DNA from: BCD1 sp965230565
GTDB lineage: Bacteria; Bacteroidota; Bacteroidia; Chitinophagales; Saprospiraceae
DNA length: 64,000 bases
Assembly (NCBI GenBank): GCA_965230565.1
Contig: CBDDLH010000015.1
Coordinates: forward strand, 496,001 to 560,000
Reading direction: 5' to 3'
Part shown: positions 8,163 through 17,815 of the stretch, piece by piece
Layout: the number at the start of each line of letters is the position of its first letter
How positions within the stretch are numbered: the stretch's first letter is position 1
The notes under the pieces: generated by a model
Told to the model about the DNA's origin: nothing
The model's database searches: none
Seen by the model: only the letters and a program-made list of their open reading frames with translations
Made by a program: the position numbers and the translations under genes

Positions 8163-8783
8163 TTAGAAATTATAGGTAAATCCTATCCGTATAACAAAAG
8201 GACTTTCCAGTACATTGGCTGGCAGAGTAGTATTATATAATAACAAAATCTCATAGCCAAAACCAGCTGTTCCGCCGGAACTGTTGTACCCTAAACCAGC
8301 CAGGAAATTATTTCTTTGTCTACGAATTGCTTCCAGTTCATTACCCGCATTCACGTTAAATCCCTGTATGTCATTTTCAAACTGGTATTCCACCTGAGCG
8401 AAAATAATTGGAATGATCTTATATCGTGCGAAGACACCTGCATCCCAGGTAATCGGATTAGCTGTCAGGACACCATTCCCCCACTGTACTCTGTAATTGG
8501 TATAAATGAAAGAAAACCGGGGGCCGGCAGAGAATTTGTCCGTTATTTTATATCCCACCATTGGAGAAAGACCGATCTGGAAAAGACTTTCAAAAGTTCC
8601 TCCTGAATACCCGAGCGTAAATCCTCCTCCATACCACAGTTTAGTCTTCAAACTACCGCTCTCATCGAAGTATTGATCGGTAGTTGATTTCTTTTTCTTT
8701 TTTGACCTTTGGGCGTTGGCGTCATCTGGAAATGCTAATAAAAGTACCAATAGCATCAGGCTCAATTGAATTAGTTTCTTCAT
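8163..8783 (-). CDS. Small outer-membrane beta-barrel protein
   Basis: 206 aa. Signal peptide of 25 residues (MKKLIQLSLMLLVLLLAFPD ... ANAQ), then a very basic RSKKKKKS linker. Alternating strands follow: LWYGGGFTLGYSGG, GLSPMVGYKITDKFSAGPRF, VFARYKIIPIIFAQVEYQFE, GYEILLLYNTTL. The protein ends FVIRIGFTYNF, a terminal aromatic beta-signal expected for BAM-inserted barrels. Length and strand pattern fit an 8-strand OmpA/OmpW-like barrel. No specific function is visible. Confidence 0.85.
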   Translation of the reverse strand: MKKLIQLSLMLLVLLLAFPDDANAQRSKKKKKSTTDQYFDESGSLKTKLWYGGGFTLGYSGGTFESLFQIGLSPMVGYKITDKFSAGPRFSFIYTNYRVQWGNGVLTANPITWDAGVFARYKIIPIIFAQVEYQFENDIQGFNVNAGNELEAIRRQRNNFLAGLGYNSSGGTAGFGYEILLLYNTTLPANVLESPFVIRIGFTYNF

Positions 8784-9095
8784 TTTTAATTGTTTTAAAC
8801 TAGGTAATTTTTTTAAAGCAATCAGACCATTTTTCGCCTATTTGCTTTGTTTGATGTCGTTTAAATACTTACTTCGCTCACTATTTGATTTTGTTTGATT
8901 TATTGTCCACAAAAAGCTATTTCATTTTTCAAACAATCTCCTACGAAGTTTAACACCAATATTAACTTAAAAGCTGCTTAAATTCCCGGAATTAATAAAA
9001 TCGTAACACTTTTTGGTAAAGTAAATTGCACCGTTTCCGGACTTTAAAGCAGCAAAATGGTTTTTTATTTATATTCGTTTAACTAAATAATTCAA

Positions 9096-9130
9096 GTTGC
9101 GGGATACAGGTTTCAAGTTACGGGTTAAAA
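9096..9130. repeat. Degenerate 7-bp tandem tract, GTTnCGG family
   Basis: Five in-register heptamers: GTTGCGG, GATACAG, GTTTCAA, GTTACGG, GTTAAAA. The same family is at 30928. Confidence 0.65.
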
Positions 9131-9204
9131 ATATTGGAAAATGACACTCATTTTTCTTTCGGATAAAATATCGAAACACTGAAAAATTAACCTCAATGAT
9201 CAAA

Positions 9205-9260
9205 CTCGCAACGCGTACCGCGTAACCTGCCTGCCATCGTCAGGAGGCAGGCTCGCAACC
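9205..9260. repeat. Inverted heptamer tract interrupted by a CCTGCCTG hairpin
   Basis: Units CTCGCAA, CGCGTAC, CGCGTAA are followed at 9226-9253 by a hairpin starting CCTGCCTGCC and ending GGAGGCAGG. The CTCGCAA unit then resumes, as if the hairpin had been inserted into the tract. Confidence 0.55.
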
Positions 9261-9305
9261 TTGTTTAAATAATAATCTCCCCCATGACATAACGCTACAC
9301 AAAGT

Positions 9306-12300
9306 ATGAAAAGACCTGCTTTATCCCTAGTTATTTTGTTTACCTTTTTGGCAATAACGACTCATGGCCAATGGGTTGATCTTACCGGAGCATCAGCCAA
9401 ATCAAGGCTTCAAAAACAACTCGATGAATCCTTCGAGGATTACGGAATTTACCACATCAATTCGAAGAATCTATGCCGTCAAATTGAACAACAACCAAAC
9501 TCTTTCTTACTCAACCTCCAACTTGAAAATCATCTCGACATTCAAATAAACCTATCGAATGCTCCGATTCTTTCTCCGGAATTGACCGTTACAAAATCTT
9601 CCCAGCAGAAGAAGCAACTTTACCTTGAAGGCGAAAATAAAACATTTTCCGGATTTCTGACCAGCGGCGGCAAAGGCAAATCAGCCCTCACAATTGACAC
9701 TGGTTTTATCTATGGATTTTTTGAACTCGACAACGAAACTTACTTCATAGAACCCCTTACCCTCCGGGGTCCTGAATATGAAAAAGATCATTTTCTGGTT
9801 TATAAAGCCTCAGATATTTTGGAAGCTCCTCCACAACATTGTGCATTTGATGAGCTGGCCAAAACACAAAAGCTGCTTTCCTTACCATCAACAACAGAAA
9901 AAAATACCGAAGGTTGTCATGTTGTGGAAATCGCCATTGCCACCGATTGGCTGTTATTCGATTTTTTTGGTGATTCTGAAACGGTAGAGAATTTTGTCAT
10001 AGGAAACCTCAACATGGTACAAACCAATTATGATGATGAATTTGACTCAGAGATACAATTTCAATTGGTAACCTTATATATTTCTGACTGTGATACCTGT
10101 GACCCGTGGGCAGATGTCACCGACTCCTATAGTTTGCTACAAGTATTCAGAAACTGGGGTAACAGTGGTGGTTTTGATACAGATTTTGATGTGGCTTCTT
10201 TATGGAGTAAACGGGACTTTGACGGAGACCTGGTAGGCCTTGCCTGGCCGGGAACCCTTTGTGCCAACAACCGGTATAACGTTTTAGAGCATTATATTTC
10301 AAACGCAGCAAACCTCAGGGTTTTACAGGCTCATGAACTTGGACACAATTTCAGTGCACAACATGATGAGGCCGGCGACTATACCATTATGGCTCCAAGT
10401 GTAACCACTTCTTTGGAATGGTCGACAACCTCTCTGGAAGTCATCAACACCTACATCGATTACGTCGCCAATAATTTTGATTGTTTTGGCAATTGCCCAA
10501 ACCCGCCTGCACCGGTTGCTGATTTCCAGGTTCCGTTTACCCATGTTTGTCCCGGCAGCATTGTTCCGTTCATCGACAACTCTGATGATGCCGCAACTAT
10601 AGTCTGGGAATTTGGAGCAAACTACCCAAACTCAAATGAAAAAAACCCAAAAGTCCTCTTTGAGGAACCAGGTAGTTATCCGGTGAACCTGACAGCAGTA
10701 AACACTTCCGGCTGGAATACTGCCTCACAGACCATTCAGGTGGATAATGATGGAGACAAATATCTTTTCTACGAAACCTTCGAATCCTTCCCGGACAACT
10801 GGATTATTTTTAACCCGGATAACAATGTGCCCTGGCTTTGGTACCCTGTCGCCAATCAGACCTTCGGTCAGTATGCCATGATGATCGACAATTACAATAA
10901 TGCTAACGAAGGTCAGCTGGATGCTTTGGTAAGTCCTTCCTTCAGTCTTGAAGGAGAGGCCGGAATATTCCTGGAATTTGACATTGCCTATGCCCGCAGA
11001 AATGAAAACCAACCGGATACCTTCCGGATTTTATTATCGACTGATGGTGGAGCCAGTTTTCCCAATCTATTGCTTGAAACTGTGGAAAACGGCAATGGCA
11101 ATCTGGCAACTGTTCCGGATTCGGAAGATTTTTTCACGCCGGAAGGAGTTGCTGAATGGTGTACAAACTGCTTTTCCATTCCGCTTGATGAATTCTCCGG
11201 TTCCTCCCAGGTTAAATTGATGTTCCTCAATGAGAATGGTAACGGCAACAATCTATATCTGGATAATATCAGGGTTAGAAGCAGTTGTAACGTTGTGGAA
11301 TTGGCAACCCCTGATTTTTTTGCAGATAATACGATCGGATGTGCACCTTTTACAGCACAATTCCACGACAATTCCAGTGGGGAAATCAATAACAGGATCT
11401 GGCAGTTTGAGTCCGGCATCCCGGGCTTTTCCACGGCAACGAACCCTAATGCACTTTTTAACTCCCCGGGAACCTATGATGTGAGTCTCACTTTATTCAA
11501 TGACGCGGGTAACATCACCAAGACGGAGGAAAACTTTATCACTGTCCTGCCTTCCGTAACGGCTGGATTTTCCTATGAAATTGAGGGGACGCAGGTAACT
11601 TTTACCAATAATTCAACAGATGGAAATACCTACCAATGGGATTTTGGAAATCAACAAACCAGTACGCTACCAAATCCAACCGTAGATTATGAATCTGAAG
11701 GCATTTTTATGGTTCAATTGATAACGTCCAACGAATGTAGTTCCGATACCTCACAGCAGGAGATTTCTCTATTTTTGACCCCTCAGGCATCTTTTAATGT
11801 TTCGGATCAGCAAATCTGTTCCGGAAATTCGGTCCTATTTTCAGCCCTTCAGGTCAATGAAGCCTATACCTATGAATGGACATTTGAAGGAGGTACTCCA
11901 GGCACCGCTAACGGTTTCACTCCCCAGGTCACCTTTAACCAACCAGGATCCTACGGTGTTCAACTCATCGTATCGAATCCCGAAGCGTCTGACACCCTGA
12001 ATACGGAAGAATATATTCTTGTTGAGGAAGCTCCGGTTGCTTCTTTTTCAAGTGCTATTAGTCAAGGTACAGGGGAAGTTCAATTTACGAACGAGTCCAC
12101 TGGTAATGCGACTGATTTATGGGATTTTGGAGATGAACAGACAAGTGGGATCTCTGACCCGATTCATATTTACACTCTCGAAGGAGCCTACGAGGCCTCC
12201 CTGATTGTCGAAAATGAATGCGGTGCAGATACAACCTATCAAACAATCAGCATTATTTTTGAACCGGAAGCTAATTTTTCGGTTGCTTCTGCCTCAGGTT

Positions 12301-13448
12301 GTGTGCCAATGGACATACAATTTACTAATGAATCGACTGGAGCAGGAGCCACATATCAATGGTTCTTTGAAGGAGGAACCCCTGCTCAATCGGAAGAGTT
12401 TAATCCCTTGGTCAACTATACGACTACAGGACAATTTGATGTTCAGCTCATCGTAAACAATCCAGCAGGAGCAGATACTTTGTTGATGGAACAATTCATC
12501 ACCATAGATACTCTCCCGGTTCCGGCTTTTACCTGGAACCATGACGGGCTAACCGTTGAGTTTAGTAATCTATCCGAAAATGCCGGTTCCTTCCTATGGG
12601 ATTTTGGAGATGATACCCAAAGCATGGAAACTATGCCCATGCATACCTTCTCTGAACCAGGAACATATTATGTTACCTTAACTGCAACGAATAATTGCGG
12701 GAACTCAATCATCACTGATACGCTCAGCCTTTTTGGGTCTTCCCCTGAAGTTTTTGTGGATTACGACCCGGATTTTGGTTGTATTCCACTGACCGTGGAA
12801 TATGCTGCAGTGGTACAAAATACGGACAGCCTGGCCTGGCACTTTGAAGGTGGTTCCCCGGACTTTTCTAATGAATTGAACCCTGTGGTAACCTATGAAA
12901 ATCCTGGAAGTTACGAAGTGATCCTGGAGGGCTTTAATGTTTTTGGTAGCACCATCGAAACCATATCAAATGCTATTTTGGTGAACGATCCGCCAACCGC
13001 AACTTTTGAATTTGAGCAAATCGGGGGCACTGTTAATTTTTACAATTATTCCGAAGGCGCCTTTGATTACCAATGGCACTTTGGAGATGCAATGACTTCT
13101 GACGAAGAAAATCCATCCCATTTTTACGAGGAAAGCGGTTTATATGAAATCCAGCTGATAGCCATCAATGAGTGTGGTTCGGACACGCTCACTCAGGAGA
13201 TCAATATTATCATTGATCAATTGGATTCTCCGGATGTAGCGGCATCATCAGTGAGTGGTTTTTCCAAATCCTGCTTCGGAAATGATCTTTGTGCGATTCA
13301 ACAGCCAGGATTCTTTTGTACCAGAAAGTTAAATTGGATTTTTTTGATGCGCTTGGCAGGAAGGTTAGCTTCACACCCCTACAATATCCTCAACAACGGA
13401 AGTATCGGTTTCTCATTTGCCGAAAGGCATTTATTTTTACGAAATTAA
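9306..13448 (+). CDS. Secreted reprolysin-like metalloprotease with PKD repeats; C-terminal sorting domain destroyed by frameshifts
   Basis: 1380 aa as read. Signal peptide at residues 1-22 (MKRPALSLVILFTFLAITTHGQ). Zinc-protease domain with HELGHNFSAQHDE at about residues 343-355 and a downstream Met-turn (TIMAPS), fitting metzincins of the M12B type. Then come a PKD domain, a jelly-roll/MAM-like segment (about 480-660) and six or more PKD-like repeats with WDFG/WEFG motifs and GxYxVxL strands. After about base 13255 the reading frame is wrong. A complete T9SS type A domain can be pieced together from other frames: PNPASEMIFV in frame 1, VKLDFFDALGRKVSF in frame 2, LPKGIYFYEIKNEN in frame 1, RLMAFGKIIIL in frame 2 ending at 13495. 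As read, the protein would lack a sorting signal. Confidence 0.85.
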   Translation: MKRPALSLVILFTFLAITTHGQWVDLTGASAKSRLQKQLDESFEDYGIYHINSKNLCRQIEQQPNSFLLNLQLENHLDIQINLSNAPILSPELTVTKSSQQKKQLYLEGENKTFSGFLTSGGKGKSALTIDTGFIYGFFELDNETYFIEPLTLRGPEYEKDHFLVYKASDILEAPPQHCAFDELAKTQKLLSLPSTTEKNTEGCHVVEIAIATDWLLFDFFGDSETVENFVIGNLNMVQTNYDDEFDSEIQFQLVTLYISDCDTCDPWADVTDSYSLLQVFRNWGNSGGFDTDFDVASLWSKRDFDGDLVGLAWPGTLCANNRYNVLEHYISNAANLRVLQAHELGHNFSAQHDEAGDYTIMAPSVTTSLEWSTTSLEVINTYIDYVANNFDCFGNCPNPPAPVADFQVPFTHVCPGSIVPFIDNSDDAATIVWEFGANYPNSNEKNPKVLFEEPGSYPVNLTAVNTSGWNTASQTIQVDNDGDKYLFYETFESFPDNWIIFNPDNNVPWLWYPVANQTFGQYAMMIDNYNNANEGQLDALVSPSFSLEGEAGIFLEFDIAYARRNENQPDTFRILLSTDGGASFPNLLLETVENGNGNLATVPDSEDFFTPEGVAEWCTNCFSIPLDEFSGSSQVKLMFLNENGNGNNLYLDNIRVRSSCNVVELATPDFFADNTIGCAPFTAQFHDNSSGEINNRIWQFESGIPGFSTATNPNALFNSPGTYDVSLTLFNDAGNITKTEENFITVLPSVTAGFSYEIEGTQVTFTNNSTDGNTYQWDFGNQQTSTLPNPTVDYESEGIFMVQLITSNECSSDTSQQEISLFLTPQASFNVSDQQICSGNSVLFSALQVNEAYTYEWTFEGGTPGTANGFTPQVTFNQPGSYGVQLIVSNPEASDTLNTEEYILVEEAPVASFSSAISQGTGEVQFTNESTGNATDLWDFGDEQTSGISDPIHIYTLEGAYEASLIVENECGADTTYQTISIIFEPEANFSVASASGCVPMDIQFTNESTGAGATYQWFFEGGTPAQSEEFNPLVNYTTTGQFDVQLIVNNPAGADTLLMEQFITIDTLPVPAFTWNHDGLTVEFSNLSENAGSFLWDFGDDTQSMETMPMHTFSEPGTYYVTLTATNNCGNSIITDTLSLFGSSPEVFVDYDPDFGCIPLTVEYAAVVQNTDSLAWHFEGGSPDFSNELNPVVTYENPGSYEVILEGFNVFGSTIETISNAILVNDPPTATFEFEQIGGTVNFYNYSEGAFDYQWHFGDAMTSDEENPSHFYEESGLYEIQLIAINECGSDTLTQEINIIIDQLDSPDVAASSVSGFSKSCFGNDLCAIQQPGFFCTRKLNWIFLMRLAGRLASHPYNILNNGSIGFSFAERHLFLRN

Positions 13449-13495
13449 AAATGAGAACCCGGTTAATGGCCTTTGGGAAGATTATTATTCTGTAA
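13255..13495 (+). pseudogene. Remnant of the T9SS type A domain in shifted frames
   Basis: Four single-base frame changes within 240 bp scatter the expected sorting domain over frames 1, 2, 1, 2 relative to the upstream gene. The pieces keep the normal order and family spacing (PNPA, FFDALGRKV, LPKGIYFY, GKIIIL), so the ancestral stop was at 13493-13495. The cause is either genuine decay or clustered sequencing errors. Confidence 0.7.
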
Positions 13496-13500
13496 TCAGT

Positions 13501-13647
13501 TTATCTCAAAGTATTTGAAATTTGCTTTTTCGATGAACTGCCTACACCGATTTCGTTGGCAAATTTTACCCATTGACCAATAGACTCCTTTACCTGTTCT
13601 TCATCTCCCCAATCCAAACTTACCACTAATCGGGTAATGCTATCCAT
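13501..13647 (-). CDS. Possible 48-aa ORF, unknown
   Basis: An ATG at 13647 opens a 48-codon frame (MDSITRLVVSLDWGDEEQVK..., ending SNTLR). It overlaps by TAATG a further short open stretch upstream (13647 to about 13751) that ends in SIEKLFSDKTRK and has no ATG. Composition is protein-like (amphipathic, charged), and the TAATG overlap resembles a real bicistronic pair, but there is no homology or clear promoter. It could be a decayed small two-gene cassette. Confidence 0.3.
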   Translation of the reverse strand: MDSITRLVVSLDWGDEEQVKESIGQWVKFANEIGVGSSSKKQISNTLR

Positions 13648-14009
13648 TATTTTCTCGTTTTATCGCTAAATAACTTTTCTATAGAATCCAATTCATCGGA
13701 GCTCACAAAGATTTTTTCAATGATTGTTGCTAAATGTAATCGAAATTGATTTTACTCCCAATAAAATTTATCTTTGCCTCAGAACGTTTATTTTACCACA
13801 ACAACATCCTCCGTAACTATCTTTTCCAATGGGAGTGCCCCACGCATTCCACGTTGTTAAACGCAAAACAAATCCTGCGTATATCTGCGGAATCTGCGTG
13901 AACATTCATTTGCACATAAGTGCTTTTATCTTCATTGGAAATTGCTGATCCAACACCAACTTTTTTCCGGTATCTTCGTATACCCAATACGTATTGACAA
14001 AAAAATTAT
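13648..14009. other. Gene-free interval with a decamer tract
   Basis: Contains three decamers at 13871-13900 (AATCCTGCGT, ATATCTGCGG, AATCTGCGTG) and a TATCTTCG box at 13971-13978, one base off the -7 consensus, suitable for the gene at 14010. Nothing else was recognised. Confidence 0.5.
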
Positions 14010-14792
14010 ATGAAAGCGCCTCAGGTTAAATGGCCATTTTGGCTGGTTTTTTTCATTTTCTCTGCAAATTTAATGGCTTCGGATTCATCCGACAGCACAC
14101 TTCCCCCCGTGGTGGAAGCAGTCATTTCGGGAGACCTATGTGAAGATGGAATAGTCACCGTAACCCTTTCCGGAGCGGATAGTTATTTATGGACGGATGA
14201 CAATTCCACAGATAATCCAAGAGATTTTGACCTGCCTGCGGGTAACTACTCCTTTGAGGTTACCGGTTTTGATTCCTCAGATGGTTCCTCTACGACCATA
14301 AACGTCGACTTTGAAATACTTGAATCCCCAAATCCAATTATTTTACCTACGGACGGATTGATTTGTGAAGGTAGTTCCCTGACCCTGACAGCCATTGTCG
14401 ACCCAACCAGTACCTGGGTGTGGAGTACAGGAGATGTGGATGCTCCAACCATTACCGTATCACCGGATTCATCCACTTTCTTTTCAATAACAGAGACAAA
14501 CAATGGTTGCAACGGAACATTCCAGGTAATGGTATCCGTACAATTTCCGATAGCGGCACCTGAAATTTCCTGCGGAGAGGTTTCCACGGATTCAATTCAG
14601 TTTGTGTGGAATAGCATTCCCAACGCTACCGGCTATCAAATTGATGTCCCCTCGGGTCATGCCGGTATTCAGGTGGATGATACAACCTTCATCGTCAACA
14701 ACCTCAGCCCTGATGAAATGGTAACCATCGAAGTTACCTCCCTCGGGAACCCTTTGCGGAGGTCAGACGGCTTCATTTACCTGTTCCAGTGA
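14010..14792 (+). CDS. N-terminal fragment of a T9SS type B cargo protein (gene split by a frameshift)
   Basis: 260 aa as read. Signal peptide (WPFWLVFFIFSANLMAS), then Ig-like/fibronectin-like repeats (GDLCEDGIVTVTLSGADSYLW; EISCGEVSTDSIQFVWNSIPNATGYQI). In the last about 15 codons the frame goes wrong. Shifting to frame +1 near base 14750 gives LCGGQTASFTCSSDECFPLE and reads straight into the next ORF, so the two ORFs are one gene (14010-17139, about 1,040 codons) with a one-base shift in the GGGAACCCTTTGCGG region. The split leaves the signal peptide on a fragment without a sorting domain. Confidence 0.8.
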   Translation: MKAPQVKWPFWLVFFIFSANLMASDSSDSTLPPVVEAVISGDLCEDGIVTVTLSGADSYLWTDDNSTDNPRDFDLPAGNYSFEVTGFDSSDGSSTTINVDFEILESPNPIILPTDGLICEGSSLTLTAIVDPTSTWVWSTGDVDAPTITVSPDSSTFFSITETNNGCNGTFQVMVSVQFPIAAPEISCGEVSTDSIQFVWNSIPNATGYQIDVPSGHAGIQVDDTTFIVNNLSPDEMVTIEVTSLGNPLRRSDGFIYLFQ

Positions 14793-14805
14793 TGAATGCT
14801 TTCCT

Positions 14806-17139
14806 TTGGAAACAACTTTAACGCCAGTACAGGATATTTGTCTGGAATCTTCTCTTCCGGAATTGGTTTTAGAAGCGACAACCAATGATACCACAGATTT
14901 CGGAATGGGCTGGTGGACAGGAACCGGAGTTACAGATTCCGTTGTGGGGAACTTTGACCCTCTATCCGCCGGTATTGGTTCACATGAAGTATTCTTCCAT
15001 TACGAGATAGGCCAATGTAGTTACCTTGATTCGATGGAGATCAATATATTCGAAATCCCCGTTTCTGAATTTTCACTATCGATGGATTCCATTTGCCAGG
15101 ATACATCTGTTTTGGCTACTTACGATTCACCTGTTGATCCTGCTTTGGTGTTTTCCTGGAATTTTGGATCAGGCACAAGTGATCAAAATACAAATGAGGC
15201 CGGTCCGCATGAAATAACCTGGAACCAACCAGGTGATTTTCCAATTAGTCTGGAGGTTTCCAACGATCATTGTACGGCGGAACTGGAAACCCAAATGGTT
15301 ACAGTTTTCCCCCCATTAGGAATTCCTGAGATCATTTGTGAATCATCAACCACCAGTTCAGTGACCTTTTCATGGAATGATGTTCCCAATGCAGTATCTT
15401 ATTCTGTCATGGACATTGATGGACCTCCCGGAATGCAAAATGGAACCACCTATACGGTAACAGGTTTGCAACCGGAAGCATCTATTAGTATTGAAGTAAC
15501 CGCCGTTAGTGACGGAATTTGCAGTAATACCATTGCAACAGGAACTTGCCAAACCGAAGCCTGTCCATCAATAACTGTTGAGGTTAGCGGACCTGATACG
15601 GTTTGTATAAATGAACCAGTTTCATTTGAATTGGAAATCTCCGGAAGTAGTGATGATTTTGAGATTTTTTATCAAATAAACGGAGAAACTCCTGAAAGCA
15701 CAATTGTCAACGGTAATCAGACATTGCCGGCATTTGGTATTACAGGTACCTCTACCCTTTCGATCATCTCTTTCACCAATCAAGCTGCAACGGAATGCCA
15801 GTATTCAGGAAATTCAAACTGGACCATTGTCGTCAATGAACCACTCACTGCAGGGGAACCAACTGCCCCAATTGAACTATGTGCCAACGAAGGCCAGACC
15901 ATCACTTTATCAGATTTGTTAATTGGTGAAAATGCTGGTGGAATGTGGTCTGAAACTTCCGCAACGCCTTCTGCCGGAGATGGATTTAATCCTGTTCCCG
16001 GCACTTTCAACACCGTCGGGCAACTTGAGGGCACTTATAATTTCACCTATGAGGTAACCTCTCCCACGCCTTGCCCAAATGACATCAAAGAAGTATCCAT
16101 AATCATCCACCCGGTACCCCTCGCTAATGCCGGGCAGGATCAGGAAATTGCCTGCGACCTGGACGTTGTCACCCTTGATGGCAGCGGTTCGACGGCTAAT
16201 ATGCAATATCTCTGGATTGCTCCCAGTGGCGTTACCTTACAAGATCCGGAGGCAATAATCCAGGAAACCGACCAACCTGGAATTTATACCCTTGAGGTAA
16301 CTAATGAATTCAGTTGTTCCTCAAGGGATGATGTGTTTGTTACGGAAGTGACAGACTTGCCGGAATTAACCTGGACCGTTCAGGGCATCTCCTGTTTTGA
16401 TGCCCGGGACGGCAGCATTGCCATCGAAACAATTAGCGGGGGATTACCGCCTTATACCCTGACCTTTATGGCCGATGTTTACTCAGAACCATTGACCTTT
16501 ACGGAACTTGGACCGGGTACTTATCCTCTAAGCATCAGTGATGCGAATTTTTGCAGCAATGATTATTGGATCACCGTGGAAGAACCCGATGAAATTGAGG
16601 TCAACCTGGTTTCCTACCCTTCCGGGAACAATACTTTGGAATACGGGGATACTATCCAGTTATCCATAAATTATACAGCTGAGTTCCCCATCGATACCAT
16701 CATCTGGAGACCCGAAAACATCAATGCCAATGGACAGACGTCCATCAATGTCAATCCACTCATCTCCACACCTTACAGCGTAATATTGATTGACGAAAAC
16801 GGATGTATGGGCGAAGACGAACTGAACATTTTTGTTGAAAAATCCCGACCGGCATACATCCCCAATGTTTTTTCTCCGAATAATGACGGGATCAATGACC
16901 ATTTTTATATTCAGGGTTCAGATGCTGTGATTGCCATCCGGTCGCTATCCATCTTCGATCGCTGGGGAAATCATGTGTTTTCTACAAAAGATGTCTTACC
17001 CAACGATATTTCTTCTGGCTGGGATGGTAAGTATAAAGGACAACATTTACCCCCTGCAGTATACACTTTTTATGCTGAAATTGAGTTTAAAAGCGGAGAG
17101 TCAGAATTATTCTTTGGAAACCTGACGTTGGTCAGATAA
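14806..17139 (+). CDS. C-terminal part of the split T9SS type B cargo protein (Ig/Fn3/PKD repeats, CHU_C domain)
   Basis: 777 aa from a TTG codon, but this is very likely not a true start: the frame is open further upstream and continues the previous fragment. Repeats include a PKD-like FSWNFGSGTSD unit, Fn3-like units (SSVTFSWNDVPNAVSYSVMD) that mirror the N-terminal fragment, and a SprB-like repeat (SCFDARDGSIAIETISGGLPPYTLTF). The last about 85 residues are a T9SS type B (gliding-motility CHU_C) domain: YIPNVFSPNNDGINDHFYI, LSIFDRWGNHVF, GWDGKYKG, PPAVYTFYAEIEF. Such proteins are surface adhesins or secreted factors. Without the frameshift it would be an ordinary large exported protein. 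Confidence 0.85.
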   Translation: METTLTPVQDICLESSLPELVLEATTNDTTDFGMGWWTGTGVTDSVVGNFDPLSAGIGSHEVFFHYEIGQCSYLDSMEINIFEIPVSEFSLSMDSICQDTSVLATYDSPVDPALVFSWNFGSGTSDQNTNEAGPHEITWNQPGDFPISLEVSNDHCTAELETQMVTVFPPLGIPEIICESSTTSSVTFSWNDVPNAVSYSVMDIDGPPGMQNGTTYTVTGLQPEASISIEVTAVSDGICSNTIATGTCQTEACPSITVEVSGPDTVCINEPVSFELEISGSSDDFEIFYQINGETPESTIVNGNQTLPAFGITGTSTLSIISFTNQAATECQYSGNSNWTIVVNEPLTAGEPTAPIELCANEGQTITLSDLLIGENAGGMWSETSATPSAGDGFNPVPGTFNTVGQLEGTYNFTYEVTSPTPCPNDIKEVSIIIHPVPLANAGQDQEIACDLDVVTLDGSGSTANMQYLWIAPSGVTLQDPEAIIQETDQPGIYTLEVTNEFSCSSRDDVFVTEVTDLPELTWTVQGISCFDARDGSIAIETISGGLPPYTLTFMADVYSEPLTFTELGPGTYPLSISDANFCSNDYWITVEEPDEIEVNLVSYPSGNNTLEYGDTIQLSINYTAEFPIDTIIWRPENINANGQTSINVNPLISTPYSVILIDENGCMGEDELNIFVEKSRPAYIPNVFSPNNDGINDHFYIQGSDAVIAIRSLSIFDRWGNHVFSTKDVLPNDISSGWDGKYKGQHLPPAVYTFYAEIEFKSGESELFFGNLTLVR

Positions 17140-17154
17140 GGCAAAAAAATATTC

Positions 17155-17550
17155 ATGAGCATTTATTTGAGAACTATCAATCGTATAATTTTACTGACGA
17201 TCCTTTGCGTCTTTGCTTTTGGATTCACTGCTTCTGAAAAAGTAACTGTTGAATGGATAACCCCACTTACCCACGATTTCGGCGATATAAAAAAGGAGGT
17301 TCCCGTTTTTCATGAATTTAAATTCAAGAACATGGGTAATGATCCAATTTTGATTTCCAATGTTCGCCCCGCCTGTGGTTGTACCGCTAGCGAATGGGAA
17401 GAAACACCCATCCTCCCCGATTCCACCTCAAGCATTTCCATAGAATTTGATGCCCGCGATGAGGGTTATTTCAAAAAACTCATCAAAGTCTATTTCCAGG
17501 GGCAAAGGAAAGGGTATAAGCTTTATATTGAAGGGTATGTTGAGATATAA
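17155..17550 (+). CDS. DUF1573 family exported protein
   Basis: 131 aa. N-terminal hydrophobic segment (IILLTILCVFAFGFTAS) as signal peptide or anchor. The rest is one DUF1573 domain: THDFGDIKKEVPVFHEFKFKNMG, then the diagnostic NVRPACGCTASEW and SSISIEFDARDEGYFKK. The domain is an Ig-like fold common in Bacteroidota, with the CGCT pair possibly acting in redox or metal contact; its role is unknown. It starts 15 bp after the T9SS cargo gene and is probably co-transcribed. Confidence 0.88.
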   Translation: MSIYLRTINRIILLTILCVFAFGFTASEKVTVEWITPLTHDFGDIKKEVPVFHEFKFKNMGNDPILISNVRPACGCTASEWEETPILPDSTSSISIEFDARDEGYFKKLIKVYFQGQRKGYKLYIEGYVEI

Positions 17551-17815
17551 GGGAACAATAAAGATTTTTTTTTTCAAGGCTCTTCCTTTGCATAGGATGG
17601 GAGGGTAGAAAGGCGACGCCTTGTCGAAGCATTACTTTCCCCAAAGCTATTTTTCTTAACCGGGAAAATTATTGTGTACCTACAGCACACACTGTTTATT
17701 TCCCGCCGCAAGGCACTTCGTACCTTGTTACCGGGATTTGGTCTCGATGAGACCTTTTTGTGTTTGTGGCTCCCAAACCTAACATCATTTATCTCCAAGT
17801 CCGCTCCATCCATTT

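Larger units (their letters stand above)
8784..9305. other. Gene-free interval with heptamer tracts and a CCTGCCTG hairpin
   Basis: 522 bp without a credible gene. It holds a 7-bp-period tract at 9096-9130, a second, inverted tract from about 9205, and a hairpin inside the second. No clear terminator or -7 box was found for either flanking gene. Confidence 0.6.

Noticed and set aside
17574..17813. 79-aa minus-strand frame after the DUF1573 gene
   Set aside because: Arg/Ser/Asn-rich, no start context, overlaps degenerate repeat sequence.
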